Shown piece by piece: positions 8,426 to 18,201 of a stretch of DNA of 64,000 bases. This DNA comes from Pseudomonas sp. RIT288 (GTDB lineage Bacteria; Pseudomonadota; Gammaproteobacteria; Pseudomonadales; Pseudomonadaceae), in contig NZ_JFYN01000009.1 of the NCBI RefSeq assembly GCF_000631985.1, positions 1-64,000 on the forward strand. Direction: 5' to 3'. The notes under the pieces are model-generated. The model had not been told where the DNA came from and ran no database searches. It saw only the letters and a list, made by a program, of their open reading frames with translations. Position 1 is the first letter of the stretch. Each line of letters starts with the position of its first letter. The translations under genes were made by a program, and so were the position numbers.

Positions 8426-9220
8426 TCAGGCAAAAATCGTCACGGTCTGCCGACTCATGGCGATCAACTCTCCCTCTGCGCTCCACAGCTTGGCGGCGAC
8501 ATGTCCGTAACCATCAGCGGCGTACTCGATGTCTGCCAGGTATTTGCACCAGTCCAGCGTGCTCAGGTCGCGTAACGGTTGCACGAATTCGATGGTCCAG
8601 GTCAGCGTGCTGCCCGGTGCCGGTTTCTTCAGGTACGGCAACAAGGCCGGTGGCCACGCATCCACCAGCGCCAGCAGATGCGCCTCATTGACCGGTTCTT
8701 CCTTGACGTCCCCCCGCAAACGCACCCAGCCGCCCATCTGTCGCGATGTGTTGCCGGTGAACGGCATGCCGCCAACGCTCCAGCGCATCGCCAGGTGACG
8801 CATGAACTCCGGGGTCACGCCCTTGATGTAGGGCAACTCCTGGCATTCTTCCCAGTGTTTCATTTCAGCTGCCGGATAGGCGGCAACGCCCACTTCCGAA
8901 GGTCGCGAAGCGCCGAAGCTGCCCTGCACAATCGTCACCACCTGACCGTTCTGCATGGCCCGGCCCAGCACTTGGCTGACTGCTTTGCCTTCGCGCAACA
9001 CATCGACCTCGAAACGCACTGGCACTTGCGGCTCGACCGGGCCGACAAAAGTGATTGCCAGCGAACGCACCGGGCGATCCGCCGGCACTTTCGCGCGCAT
9101 GGTTTCGTATTGCAGCGCCGCGACCAGGCCACCAAAACTGGCCCGACCCTGACCCCACTCGGCAGGAATGGTCACTTCAGGTTGGCGACGGACCGCCTCG
9201 ATCAGATCGGAAAAGCGCAT
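8426..9220 (-). CDS. TesB-like acyl-CoA thioesterase (double hotdog)
   Basis: 264 residues from the ATG at 9220, preceded by GAGG at five to seven bases. The open frame extends to 9268 without a ribosome site. Two tandem hotdog folds are apparent: an N-terminal half with FGGLVAALQYETMRAKVPADRP and a C-terminal half with TWTIEFVQPL..DWCKYLADIEYAADGYGHVAAKLW. This is the arrangement of TesB-type thioesterases that hydrolyse acyl-CoA to fatty acid and CoA. It is a single-gene unit; the natural substrate cannot be told. Confidence 0.85.
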   Translation of the reverse strand: MRFSDLIEAVRRQPEVTIPAEWGQGRASFGGLVAALQYETMRAKVPADRPVRSLAITFVGPVEPQVPVRFEVDVLREGKAVSQVLGRAMQNGQVVTIVQGSFGASRPSEVGVAAYPAAEMKHWEECQELPYIKGVTPEFMRHLAMRWSVGGMPFTGNTSRQMGGWVRLRGDVKEEPVNEAHLLALVDAWPPALLPYLKKPAPGSTLTWTIEFVQPLRDLSTLDWCKYLADIEYAADGYGHVAAKLWSAEGELIAMSRQTVTIFA

Positions 9221-9346
9221 GACAACCTCGGCAAGCGAATAAAGGAATGCAGCGATCTTAACCAGCATGGCAGAGCGCCGCAGCGTCTATTCCGGTCAAA
9301 TGGACTGACAGAAAGGCCTTACATCGATTTCCCACTCAAAGAAAAA

Positions 9347-9426
9347 CCCCTGTAGGAACTGCCGCAGGCTGCGATCCTTTGATTTTAAAAAGCAAAGATC
9401 GCAGCCTTCGGCAGCTTTTACAGGGG
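9347..9426. repeat. REP pair 3 (GATCGCAGCC family)
   Basis: Two inverted GATCGCAGCC-type elements bounded by CCCCTGTA and TACAGGGG, 16 bp beyond the end of the CHAD gene and upstream of the thioesterase gene. Confidence 0.9.
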
Positions 9427-9442
9427 CCGGGTGATATCGAGA

Positions 9443-10207
9443 TTATTTGAAGCAGCTTGAACTGAGTTTTTCCAGCACCCGATCCGCCTTGGCTTCAGCC
9501 TTGATCAGGCCCGCCTGCCAGGTCGCGACGCACGGTTGCAGATCGCTTTCCAGCTCCGCCCGCGCCAGCCACTGCCAGCAATCGTGCCAGTCGCCCAGCG
9601 CGCCCTGCGCCGACTTCAACCGCGCCAGCGCCGCCTCGGGCAGGCGATCAAGTTCCGGATAGGCTTCGATGCCATAACGCACGCGCTTGATCAGCAAGCG
9701 CAGACGATGCCGGTCGTGGGCCGGATCGTGCAGGGCCTCGTCGAGTTTTTGCCATTGTTTGTGCAGGCGTTTTTCGATGCGTTTGCCCAGCCCCCTGAGC
9801 AAGCCCTGGCGCTCGGAGGCACGCAAAAAGCGCGGAAAGGCATCGAGGATGATCAGCAGTGAAGCCACTTCGGCACTCGCCGCCAACGTCGGATAGGCCT
9901 CGGCCATCTGCGCCAGGCGCCGTTGCGCCGCGTGCGGCTGATCGTGCGCCAGCAGATAGGCCGCCAACACCTCGCGATCGCGCCACGGCGTGGTCAACTG
10001 ACCGACCGCCGATGCGGCACCTTCCAGTTGCTCAACACCCGGCAAACCACGCAAGGGTCGCAACAGGCTGCGCAAGCGCCGCACCGTGGTGCGCAAGTCG
10101 TGCAGCGCCTCGGGATCGGTCCGCGCAGTCAGGCGCGCCTGACAGGCCAGCAGTCGCACTTCCAGACTCAGGACATGAGCCACCAACCGATCCACCAACG
10201 CAGACAT
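9443..10207 (-). CDS. CHAD domain protein
   Basis: 254 residues. I chose the ATG at 10207 over the one at 10225 because AGGAG sits six bases before it. The protein is all-helical with the conserved histidine-arginine pattern of CHAD domains (LHDLRTTVRRLRSLLRPLR; RHRLRLLIKRVRYGIEAY). CHAD domains bind polyphosphate through these basic surfaces. There is no CYTH triphosphatase domain attached or adjacent, so this is a stand-alone CHAD protein. It lies 77 bp upstream of the REP and downstream of a small lipoprotein gene on the same strand. Confidence 0.88.
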   Translation of the reverse strand: MSALVDRLVAHVLSLEVRLLACQARLTARTDPEALHDLRTTVRRLRSLLRPLRGLPGVEQLEGAASAVGQLTTPWRDREVLAAYLLAHDQPHAAQRRLAQMAEAYPTLAASAEVASLLIILDAFPRFLRASERQGLLRGLGKRIEKRLHKQWQKLDEALHDPAHDRHRLRLLIKRVRYGIEAYPELDRLPEAALARLKSAQGALGDWHDCWQWLARAELESDLQPCVATWQAGLIKAEAKADRVLEKLSSSCFK

Positions 10208-10286
10208 CACTTGCTCCTGATTCACATGGCTTGAAGGATGAGTCTGCCGTGAGAAGGCAGGCGCATCCTTGCGTCAAGTCAGCAGC

Positions 10287-10565
10287 TTAGCGCCCGGCGC
10301 GGGATTCGCGAATATAGAAACGGGCTTTCTCGGCCTTTTTGCTGCAGCCTTCAAAGCCTTCGAATTGCTGCTGAGTCTTGGCTGCCGTCAGCAACGACAG
10401 CGCCTTGGAGTAACTGACCGTACCGGCGAAACCTTCGGCCTTGGCCAGGTCCAGTTCATGCCACGCCGCATCGAGCTGACTGCCACAGCTGTCACGATAA
10501 GCAGTCTTGCCAGCGCAACCGGCCAATGCCAGCGCGATCAACGGCACACAGATCCAGGCTTTCAT
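10287..10565 (-). CDS. Small conserved lipoprotein
   Basis: 92 residues from the ATG at 10565. The signal peptide ends in the lipobox LALAGC, so Cys18 should be lipidated and the protein anchored in the outer or inner membrane. The mature part is helical and contains three further cysteines. Function unknown. It may be cotranscribed with the CHAD gene 79 bp downstream on the same strand. Confidence 0.75.
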   Translation of the reverse strand: MKAWICVPLIALALAGCAGKTAYRDSCGSQLDAAWHELDLAKAEGFAGTVSYSKALSLLTAAKTQQQFEGFEGCSKKAEKARFYIRESRAGR

Positions 10566-10782
10566 CACTCACACCTCAAAATAGGTCAACAGTCGTGCAG
10601 GTAAGACGTTACAGCGCGGGAAAAGTGCCTTGGCGCCCCATGAATCTGCGGTGACCAAAGCATAGCGCCGAGTGGTCACGGAGTATCGAAAAAACGACGC
10701 CCCGGCGGCCCCCAGCGACCCTGGCGATTGTCGCCCGCCCCCGGATGGGTGCATTGTGGGGGCCTTGTCGGGAGGAAGTTTG

Positions 10783-11820
10783 ATGAAAAAGCGTGTCGCA
10801 CTGGTGCTGGGCTCCGGTGGCGCCCGGGGCTATGCCCATATCGGGGTCATCGAGGAGATCGAAAGACGCGGTTACGACATTGCCTGCATTGCCGGTTGTT
10901 CGATGGGCGCGGTGGTCGGCGGAATCTATGCCGCAGGCAAACTCGACGAGTACCGCACCTGGATCGAAACCCTCGATTATCTGGACGTGTTACGACTGGT
11001 GGACGTGAGTTTTCGCTTGGGGGCGATTCGCGGCGAGAAAGTCTTCGGGCAGATCCGCAAGATCGTCGGCGAGATCAACATCGAAGACCTGCGCATTCCC
11101 TACACCGCGGTCGCCGCCGACCTGACCAACCAGCAGGAAATCTGGTTTCAGGAGGGCTGCCTGCATCAGGCGATGCGCGCCTCGGCGGCGATTCCCAGCC
11201 TGTTCACTCCAGTGATGCAGGGCAACCGGATGCTGGTCGACGGAGGCATTCTCAACCCGTTGCCGATCGTGCCGGTGGTCTCCAGCCACTGCGACCTGAT
11301 CATCGCGGTCAACCTCAACGCGACCAACCAGCGCCACTACAAACTGCCGGTGATCCAGCGTCCGCCAGCGTTTCGTTCGCGCTTCGACAGCCTGCTCAGT
11401 TCGCTGGGTTCGAAGATGCCGTTCCGCCGCAAACAGGCCGAACAATTGCTGTTGCTCGAACAGGAAGCCTTGCGCGCAGAGGCGGCAGACATCAACCCAT
11501 GGCTGGAAGGCAGCGAGCCGGAAAGTCAGCAACCGGCAGCGGCTCCCGAACGCGAAGGCGCACCGAAATCCGCCACCGGTTCGTTCATCATCGACAACGT
11601 CGGGCCGGCATCACTGCTGGACCTGATCAACCAGAGTTTCGAGGTGATGCAGACCTCGCTGGCGCAATACAAGATCGCCGGCTATCCGCCGGACATCCTG
11701 ATCAATGTACCGAAGCGCGTGTGCCGGTTTTTCGAGTTCTACAAGGCGCCGGAACTGATCGCGCTGGGACGGGAGATTGCGCGGGATACGCTGGATCGGT
11801 ATGAGAGTGAGCAGGGTTGA
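10783..11820 (+). CDS. Patatin-like phospholipase (RssA/NTE family)
   Basis: 345 residues from the ATG at 10783 behind a strong GGAGGA. The oxyanion-hole glycine motif GSGGARGYAHIG lies at residues 10-21, the nucleophile elbow GCSMG at about 40-45, and the catalytic aspartate motif DGGILNPLP around 165. These make the Ser-Asp dyad of patatin-type lipid acyl hydrolases. The C-terminal 130 residues form an extension seen in the RssA-like subgroup. It has no signal peptide, so it is probably cytoplasmic or on the inner face of the membrane. It converges on kdpE across a REP pair. Confidence 0.88.
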   Translation: MKKRVALVLGSGGARGYAHIGVIEEIERRGYDIACIAGCSMGAVVGGIYAAGKLDEYRTWIETLDYLDVLRLVDVSFRLGAIRGEKVFGQIRKIVGEINIEDLRIPYTAVAADLTNQQEIWFQEGCLHQAMRASAAIPSLFTPVMQGNRMLVDGGILNPLPIVPVVSSHCDLIIAVNLNATNQRHYKLPVIQRPPAFRSRFDSLLSSLGSKMPFRRKQAEQLLLLEQEALRAEAADINPWLEGSEPESQQPAAAPEREGAPKSATGSFIIDNVGPASLLDLINQSFEVMQTSLAQYKIAGYPPDILINVPKRVCRFFEFYKAPELIALGREIARDTLDRYESEQG

Positions 11821-11854
11821 TCGGGCCTGATTTCTCGGGTGTGTTTGATGACAT

Positions 11855-11932
11855 CTTCGCGAGCAGGCTCGCTCCCACAGGGGATTTTTGAACGACGCAG
11901 ATTCAGTGTGGGAGCGAGCCTGCTCGCGAAGA
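11855..11932. repeat. REP pair 4 (CGCGAGCAGGCT family)
   Basis: Inverted copies of CTTCGCGAGCAGGCTCGCTC with CCCACA inner ends, between the convergent phospholipase gene and kdpE. Its hairpins could help end transcription from both sides. Confidence 0.92.
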
Positions 11933-11939
11933 GGCGAGA

Positions 11940-12635
11940 TCAGCCAACATCACTCAACAACCGATACCCAACCCCCGCCTCAGTGACGATAAACCGCGGC
12001 CGCGTCGGATCATCCGCCAGCTTCTGACGTAAATGTCCGACCACAATCCGCAGGTAATGACTGTCCTCGGTATGCGTCGGCCCCCAGATATCCTTGAGCA
12101 ATTGCTGCTGGGTGATCACCCGTCCCGGATGCCGCGCCAGTTGCGCCAGCACCGCGTATTCCTTGCGGGTCAGCGCCACTTCGACACCGTCGAGCAGCAC
12201 TCGTCGATAAGCCAGATCCACGGTCAACGGGCCGAACGTCAGCGCCGCTTGCTGGGCCTCGCCTGCCGGCGCCTGACGCAACAACGCGCGGACCCGGGCG
12301 AGAAACTCCTGAATGCCGAACGGCTTGGTCACGTAGTCGTTGGCGCCGCCATCCAGCGCCTGGACTTTCTGCCCCTCGCTGGCCCGCACCGAGAGCACCA
12401 GCACCGGCGCGGTGGCCCACTCGCGAAACTCGCGCAGCACCTGCTGGCCGTCCATGTCCGGCAGCCCGAGGTCGAGCACCAGCAGGTCGGGTTTGTTCAG
12501 CGCCGCCTGGGCCAGGCCTTCGGCACCGGTGCCGGCCTCGAGCACTTTGTAGCCTTGTGAAGCGAGGCTGATACGCAGAAATTTACGGATCTGCGGTTCG
12601 TCGTCGATGACCAAAATGGTCGCGGTCTGGCTCAT
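11940..12635 (-). CDS. kdpE: KdpE response regulator
   Basis: 231 residues. The N-terminal receiver domain has the acidic pair DDEP near residue 11, the phospho-acceptor Asp in LVLDLGLPD, and the conserved Lys in TKPFG. The C-terminal winged-helix DNA-binding domain is of the OmpR/PhoB type (LTRKEYAVLAQLARHPGRV). It activates kdpFABC at low potassium or high ionic stress. It is the last gene of kdpFABCDE, 48 bp after kdpD. Confidence 0.96.
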   Translation of the reverse strand: MSQTATILVIDDEPQIRKFLRISLASQGYKVLEAGTGAEGLAQAALNKPDLLVLDLGLPDMDGQQVLREFREWATAPVLVLSVRASEGQKVQALDGGANDYVTKPFGIQEFLARVRALLRQAPAGEAQQAALTFGPLTVDLAYRRVLLDGVEVALTRKEYAVLAQLARHPGRVITQQQLLKDIWGPTHTEDSHYLRIVVGHLRQKLADDPTRPRFIVTEAGVGYRLLSDVG

Positions 12636-12683
12636 GAATTCACATCAACACAAAAGATTGGCAAGAGAGTAGCGCAGTCGCGA

Positions 12684-15335
12684 TCAGGCTTCATTGTCCA
12701 TCCCCGGTTGCGTCTGCAACGGCAGGTGCAGGGTGATGCTGGTGCCGCGCCCGTCGATGCCCTCGGCGACACTGATCCGCCCGCCATGCGCGCCGACCAT
12801 GCCCTGACAGATCGCCAGGCCCAGCCCTGTGCCCTGCCCGCCGCGATCACCACGTGCGGCGGTGTAGAACATGTCGAAAATCTTCGCTCGCTCGTCCTCG
12901 GGAATCCCCGGGCCTTCGTCGCTGACCGTGAAGAAAATCTCGTCCTCACTCGCCCCGGCACTCAGTTGCAAACGTCCGTGTGGTGGCGAGAAGCGCGCAG
13001 CGTTTTCCAGCACATTGACCAGCGCCTGTTCGATCAGCGCCGCATGCACGAACAGCAGCGGTAACTCGGACGGCACGTCGGTGCTGACCTGCAACGGCGC
13101 GAGCACCGCACGCAGGCGATTGAGCGAACTGCCGACGATGTCCGCCGGCGCCACCCAATCCCGCGCCAGTTTCAACGCCCCGTGGCCGAGACGGGTCATG
13201 TCCAGCAGGTTCTGAATGTAGCGGTCGAGACGTTCGGCTTCGTCGCGGGTACCTTCGAGCAACTCGCGGCGATCCTCCAGCGGGATCGCTTCGCCGAGGG
13301 CCAGCAGGCTGTCGATGCTGCCGCGCATGGCGGTCAGCGGTGTGCGCAAATCATGCGATACCGAGGCCAGCAGCGCACTGCGCAATTGTTCGGTTTCACC
13401 GTGCAGGCGCGCGGCTTCCAGATCATCCGCCAGTTGCGCCCGGGCCAGTGCCTGCGCCAGTGGCTGACTCAACGCGGTGAGCAGGCGTCGACGCTGGCCG
13501 CTCAAGGTCTGGCCCTCTTTGGCGCAGACCCCGAGCAGCGCCAGCGGCCCGTCCTCCACCGACAGCGGCCACCACCACCAGCGACCGAACGGCAGCGTGC
13601 CGGTGCCCATGCCCGCCGGTTGATCGTGCTGCCAGGCCCAGTCGGCGGCGGCCCGTTCGGACTCGCTGAACTCCAGCGGCCCGCCGGTTTCGACTTTCCA
13701 GCCACCCTGCCCATCCCGATTGAGCAGGCACAATTGCAGATCGCTCCAGCCGTTGAGGTGCTGGGCGGCGGCGCTGATCACCGCCTGACGATCCGTCGCC
13801 GCAGTCAGTTTGCGCGACAGGTCGAGCAGCTCCGTGGTCTCTTCCTGCGTATCGCGCAACGCCTGCAACTGCCGTCGCTGACGCGCCGCGAGATTGCCGG
13901 TGAGCGCCGCCATCAGCAGGAAGAACAGCAAGGTCAAAACGTCTTCTTCGCGCTGGATGGCGAAGGAAAAATTCGGCGGAATGAACAGGAAGTCGTAGGT
14001 CAGAAACGATAGCGCCGCGCAGGCCAGCGCCGGGCCCAGACTGCTGCGCACCGCCACCAGCAGCACCGCCGCGAGGAACACCAGCGAGATGTTCGGCAGC
14101 GGCAAAATACTCGATACCGCCCACGCCAGGGCGCAGGCCAGCACCGTGGCAAGCAGTGCCAGCAGATAGTCGAACCAGACCAGCGTCGGCGTCACCCGCA
14201 GACGCTGCTGCGGGTGTTCATGGTCGTTGTCGAGGACGTTGATTTCCAGGCCATGGGCCTGGCGCAGCAAACGCGCCGCGAGCCCGCCACCGAACAGCCG
14301 ACGCCGCAGACTCGGCCGCGACTGGCCGACCAGCAGCAGACTCGCACGGCGTTCGGCGGCATGCTGGATCAGGGTTTTCGCCACTTCGCCGGCGCGCAAC
14401 AACACCACCTCACCGCCGAGGCGTTCGGCCAGTTGCTGGGCATTTTGCAGGCGCAGGCGCGATTGCTCGTCGCGCACCGTGCCGTTGTCGACATGCACCA
14501 GACTCCATGGCAAATGCCGACGCTGGGCTACCCGGCTGGCGTGACGTACCAGGCGTTCGGCATGCGCATCGCCGTCAACGCCGACCAGCAAACGCCCACG
14601 CACCGCCGGAGCCGCCTGACCCAGTTGGCGATAGCCTTGAGCGAGATCGTTGTCGACCTGCGCGGCCGCCGTTTGCATCGCCAGCTCGCGCAACGCGGTG
14701 AGGTTGGTCTGGGTGAAAAACGCATCGATCGCCGCCCGCGCCTGTTCCGGCACGTAGACCTTGCCTTCACGCAGACGCTCCAGCAATTCACGCGGCGGCA
14801 GGTCGATCAGCAGCAGTTCGTAGGCTTCCTGCAGCACCCAGTCCGGCAGGGTTTCGCGCACCTGCACACCGGTGATGCCGCGCACCTGATCGTTGAGACT
14901 TTCCAGGTGCTGGACGTTGACCGTGGTGTACACGTCGATGCCGGCGGCGAGCAGTTCCTGAATATCCTGCCAACGCTTGGCGTGGCGACTGCCGGGAGCG
15001 TTGGTGTGCGCCAGTTCGTCCACCAGCACCAGTTTCGGTTTGGCCGCGAGCAAGCCGTCGAGGTCCATTTCTTCGAGCATCACGCCACGGTATTCCGAGC
15101 GCACCAGCGGTTGCTGCGGCAAACCGCCGAGCAGCGCTTCGGTCTCCGCGCGGCCATGGGTTTCGACGACGCCGGCGATGATTTTCACGCCCTGGCGCAA
15201 TTGCGTGTGCGCCGCCTGGAGCATGGCGTAGGTCTTGCCGACACCGGGGGCGGCACCGAGGAAAATCTTCAGCCGGCCACGGCCGTCGCGGGGCAGGTCT
15301 GCTAACAGCGCGTCGGCGCGGCCGGAGTCGCTCAT
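12684..15335 (-). CDS. kdpD: KdpD sensor histidine kinase
   Basis: 883 residues, the normal length. Order: a KdpD domain with Walker A GAAPGVGKT near residue 28; a universal-stress-like domain; four membrane helices at about 395-500 (DUF4118); a GAF-like region; a dimerisation domain with the phospho-accepting histidine in SVSHDLRTPL; and an ATPase domain with NVLENAARFSP, DEGPGIPED and GTGLGLAIC. It senses potassium limitation and phosphorylates KdpE. The operon carries its own regulators downstream of the structural genes, with a REP pair in the 115-bp gap to kdpC. Confidence 0.96.
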   Translation of the reverse strand: MSDSGRADALLADLPRDGRGRLKIFLGAAPGVGKTYAMLQAAHTQLRQGVKIIAGVVETHGRAETEALLGGLPQQPLVRSEYRGVMLEEMDLDGLLAAKPKLVLVDELAHTNAPGSRHAKRWQDIQELLAAGIDVYTTVNVQHLESLNDQVRGITGVQVRETLPDWVLQEAYELLLIDLPPRELLERLREGKVYVPEQARAAIDAFFTQTNLTALRELAMQTAAAQVDNDLAQGYRQLGQAAPAVRGRLLVGVDGDAHAERLVRHASRVAQRRHLPWSLVHVDNGTVRDEQSRLRLQNAQQLAERLGGEVVLLRAGEVAKTLIQHAAERRASLLLVGQSRPSLRRRLFGGGLAARLLRQAHGLEINVLDNDHEHPQQRLRVTPTLVWFDYLLALLATVLACALAWAVSSILPLPNISLVFLAAVLLVAVRSSLGPALACAALSFLTYDFLFIPPNFSFAIQREEDVLTLLFFLLMAALTGNLAARQRRQLQALRDTQEETTELLDLSRKLTAATDRQAVISAAAQHLNGWSDLQLCLLNRDGQGGWKVETGGPLEFSESERAAADWAWQHDQPAGMGTGTLPFGRWWWWPLSVEDGPLALLGVCAKEGQTLSGQRRRLLTALSQPLAQALARAQLADDLEAARLHGETEQLRSALLASVSHDLRTPLTAMRGSIDSLLALGEAIPLEDRRELLEGTRDEAERLDRYIQNLLDMTRLGHGALKLARDWVAPADIVGSSLNRLRAVLAPLQVSTDVPSELPLLFVHAALIEQALVNVLENAARFSPPHGRLQLSAGASEDEIFFTVSDEGPGIPEDERAKIFDMFYTAARGDRGGQGTGLGLAICQGMVGAHGGRISVAEGIDGRGTSITLHLPLQTQPGMDNEA

Positions 15336-15376
15336 CGGGGATTGCCTTGTTCGGTTTGAAATGAGGGTGAAATGTT

Positions 15377-15447
15377 AAAAGATCGCAGCCTGCGGCAGCT
15401 CCTACAGGTCGATCCAGTGTAGGAGCTGCCGAAGGCTGCGATCTTTT
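15377..15447. repeat. REP pair 5 (GATCGCAGCC family), inside the kdp operon
   Basis: Inverted GATCGCAGCC-type elements fill the gap between kdpC and kdpD; the right copy ends three bases from the kdpC stop codon. Confidence 0.92.
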
Positions 15448-15450
15448 GAT

Positions 15451-15996
15451 CTACAGTTTTTCCAGCGCCATGTTCAGCTCCAGCACATTCACCACCGGCG
15501 GCCCCACCAACGGCTGTTCGATGTGCGCATCGAGCAGTTGCTGCAAGGTCGACACCGGCAGGTTGCGCGCCTGCGCGACACGCGCCAGTTGATAGGCAAT
15601 TGCCGCTGGTGGCAAGTGCGGATCGAGGCCACTGCCGGAGGTGGTCAGTAACGCCAGGGGCACAGGCCCCTGGCCGGGCACCTGCAACTTGTTGGCGTCG
15701 TCGATCACCCGAGTGGCCAGCGCCGGATTGCTCGGCGCGAGGTTGCTGGCGCTGCTGGACACGGTCGCGAAGGCGCCCGCCGAAGGACGCGGATGGAACC
15801 AGGCATCACCGACGAAATCCTGGGCAATCAGTGACGAGCCGCGCACCTTGCCGTCGGCATCGTGCACCAGGCTGCCGTTGGCCTGTTCAGGGAAAGCGAC
15901 CTGCGCAACGCCGGTCACCACCAGTGGATAAGCCACGCCGGTGATCAGGGTCATCAGCACCAGCAGGCTCAGGGCCGGACGTATCATTGTGGACAT
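15451..15996 (-). CDS. kdpC: KdpC, potassium-transporting ATPase subunit C
   Basis: 181 residues from the ATG at 15996, which has GAGG upstream. An N-terminal membrane anchor ([19 protein letters not shown]) is followed by the periplasmic domain with the conserved GSxLIxQ-like GSSLIAQDF and FHPRPSA and the C-terminal NVLELNMAL. KdpC associates with KdpA and KdpB in the high-affinity K+ pump. It is separated from kdpB by 131 bp holding a REP pair, which is unusual for this normally tight operon. Confidence 0.95.
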   Translation of the reverse strand: MSTMIRPALSLLVLMTLITGVAYPLVVTGVAQVAFPEQANGSLVHDADGKVRGSSLIAQDFVGDAWFHPRPSAGAFATVSSSASNLAPSNPALATRVIDDANKLQVPGQGPVPLALLTTSGSGLDPHLPPAAIAYQLARVAQARNLPVSTLQQLLDAHIEQPLVGPPVVNVLELNMALEKL

Positions 15997-16059
15997 TGCA
16001 AAATCCTCGAATTCAGAAAGCGGGTACCGCATTAATTCAGGTGGACCGAGTCGACTTCA

Positions 16060-16123
16060 TCGCCAGCAGGCTGGCTCCCACAATGAATCGCATCGCAAAT
16101 GTGGGAGCGAGCCTGCTCGCGAA
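16060..16123. repeat. REP pair 6 (CGCGAGCAGGCT family), inside the kdp operon
   Basis: One intact element (GTGGGAGCGAGCCTGCTCGCG) and one degenerate inverted partner (CGCCAGCAGGCTGGCTCCCAC), placed between kdpB and kdpC and ending about four bases from the kdpB stop. Confidence 0.88.
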
Positions 16124-16127
16124 CGGA

Positions 16128-18191
16128 TCAAACCAGGTGCAACGCCGTGAGCAGCATGTCGATCGCCTTGATCCCCACGAACGGCACCAGAATCCCGCCC
16201 AGTCCGTAGATCAGCAGGTTGCGCCGCAGCAGTGCCGCGGCACTCGCCGCTTGCACCCGCACACCACGCAATGCCAGTGGAATCAGCACCACGATGATCA
16301 GGGCGTTGAAGACGATGGCCGAGAGGATCGCGCTCTGCGGACTGGTCAGGTGCATGATGTTCAGCACGCCCAGTTGCGGATAAATCGCAGCGAACAGCGC
16401 CGGCAGAATCGCGAAGTACTTGGCGACGTCGTTGGCGATGGAAAACGTCGTCAGCGCACCACGGGTCACCAGCAATTCCTTGCCGATCTGCACCACGTCC
16501 AGCAACTTGGTCGGGTCGCTGTCGAGGTCGACCATGTTCGCTGCTTCGCGTGCGGCTTGGGTGCCGTCGTTCATCGCCATGCCGACGTCAGCCTGGGCCA
16601 GCGCCGGGGCGTCGTTGGCGCCGTCACCGCACATGGCGACCAGACGACCGTCGTTCTGCTCAAGGCGGATGCGCGCCAGTTTTTTCTCCGGGGTGGCTTC
16701 GGCGAGCACGTCATCGACGCCCGCTTCTGCCGCGATGGCCGCAGCGGTCAACGGGTTGTCACCGGTGACCATCACGGTGCGAATCCCCAGTTTGCGCAGC
16801 TCGGCAAAACGCTCGCGAATACCTGGCTTGACCACGTCCTTGAGATGGATCGCACCGAGCAGCTTGCCGTCGGCGCAGACCAGCAACGGCGTACCGCCGC
16901 TCTGCGCGATCTTGTCGATTTCCCGGGACAGCGCCGGGGCCAGATCAGAGCGTTGTTGACCGAGGAACGACAGCAGCGAATCGACTGCGCCCTTACGGTA
17001 AACACGGCCCTGATAGTCGACACCGGACAAGCGGGTTTCTGCACTGAACGGCACGGCAGTCAACGTATCCAGTGCCGGCTCGGTTTGCGGGTGCAGACCG
17101 CGCAGGTATTCGACGATGGATTTACCTTCGGCGGTTTCGTCCGCCAGCGAAGCGAACAGCGCGCCTTCGGCCAACTCGCGACCATTCACGCCCGGCGCGG
17201 CATACACCGCGCTGCAACGACGGTTGCCGAAAGTGATGGTGCCGGTCTTGTCCAGCAGCAGCACGTGCACGTCACCGGCCGCTTCCACGGCGCGCCCGGA
17301 TTTGGCGATCACGTTCAGGCGTACCAGACGATCCATCCCGGCAATACCGATGGCCGACAACAGGCCACCGATGGTGGTCGGAATCAGCGTGACCAGCAGC
17401 GCCACCAGGAACACCAGCGGCAGATTGCCGTTGGCGAAGTGGGCGAACGGTTGCAGGGTCACCACCACCAGCAGGAAAATCAGCGTCAGGCCGATCAGCA
17501 GGATATCCAGCGCGACTTCGTTCGGAGTCTTCTGGCGTTTGGCGCCTTCGACCAGCGCGATCATGCGGTCGAGGGTCGATTCACCCGGGTTGGCGGTGAT
17601 CTTCACCAACAACCAGTCGGACACCAGGCGCGTGTTGCCAGTGACCGCCGAGCGATCGCCGCCGGACTCGCGAATCACCGGCGCCGATTCACCGGTGATC
17701 GCCGCTTCGTTGACGGCGGCAATACCTTCGATGACTTCGCCATCACCCGGGATCATCTCCCCCGCCTCGACGCGCACCACGTCACCTTTGCGCAGGCTGG
17801 CGGCGGGCACCACCTGGAAGCTGCCGTTAGCCAATTTGCGCCGCGCACTGAGGCCTTCGCTGCCAGCCTTGAGGCTGTCGGCGCGGGCCTTGCCGCGACC
17901 TTCGGCCAAGGCTTCGGCGAAGTTGGCGAACAGCACGGTGAACCACAGCCACAGAGCAATCTGCGCGGCGACAAAAGTCGGCACGACGTTGTCCGGGATG
18001 AAGCACAGCACGGTGGTGAAAATCGCCGTCAGTTCGACCACCAGCATCACGGGCGAACGCACCAGCTGGCGTGGATCGAGCTTGACGAAGGCTTGCACCA
18101 GCGCCGGACGCCACAGGGCCGAGATCGCGGTTTTCGGTGCTTCTGCCGACTTGGTCGGCACCGCAGGTTTTGCAGGAACATGCATATTCAT
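16128..18191 (-). CDS. kdpB: KdpB, catalytic P-type ATPase subunit
   Basis: 687 residues from the ATG at 18191, with AAGGAATCC upstream. P-type ATPase landmarks: TGESAPVI (actuator), the phosphorylated Asp in [14 protein letters not shown], and [16 protein letters not shown] (hinge), with seven membrane helices. It hydrolyses ATP to drive K+ uptake through KdpA. It begins ten bases after the end of kdpA. Confidence 0.97.
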   Translation of the reverse strand: MNMHVPAKPAVPTKSAEAPKTAISALWRPALVQAFVKLDPRQLVRSPVMLVVELTAIFTTVLCFIPDNVVPTFVAAQIALWLWFTVLFANFAEALAEGRGKARADSLKAGSEGLSARRKLANGSFQVVPAASLRKGDVVRVEAGEMIPGDGEVIEGIAAVNEAAITGESAPVIRESGGDRSAVTGNTRLVSDWLLVKITANPGESTLDRMIALVEGAKRQKTPNEVALDILLIGLTLIFLLVVVTLQPFAHFANGNLPLVFLVALLVTLIPTTIGGLLSAIGIAGMDRLVRLNVIAKSGRAVEAAGDVHVLLLDKTGTITFGNRRCSAVYAAPGVNGRELAEGALFASLADETAEGKSIVEYLRGLHPQTEPALDTLTAVPFSAETRLSGVDYQGRVYRKGAVDSLLSFLGQQRSDLAPALSREIDKIAQSGGTPLLVCADGKLLGAIHLKDVVKPGIRERFAELRKLGIRTVMVTGDNPLTAAAIAAEAGVDDVLAEATPEKKLARIRLEQNDGRLVAMCGDGANDAPALAQADVGMAMNDGTQAAREAANMVDLDSDPTKLLDVVQIGKELLVTRGALTTFSIANDVAKYFAILPALFAAIYPQLGVLNIMHLTSPQSAILSAIVFNALIIVVLIPLALRGVRVQAASAAALLRRNLLIYGLGGILVPFVGIKAIDMLLTALHLV

Positions 18192-18201
18192 GATGGATTC
18201 C

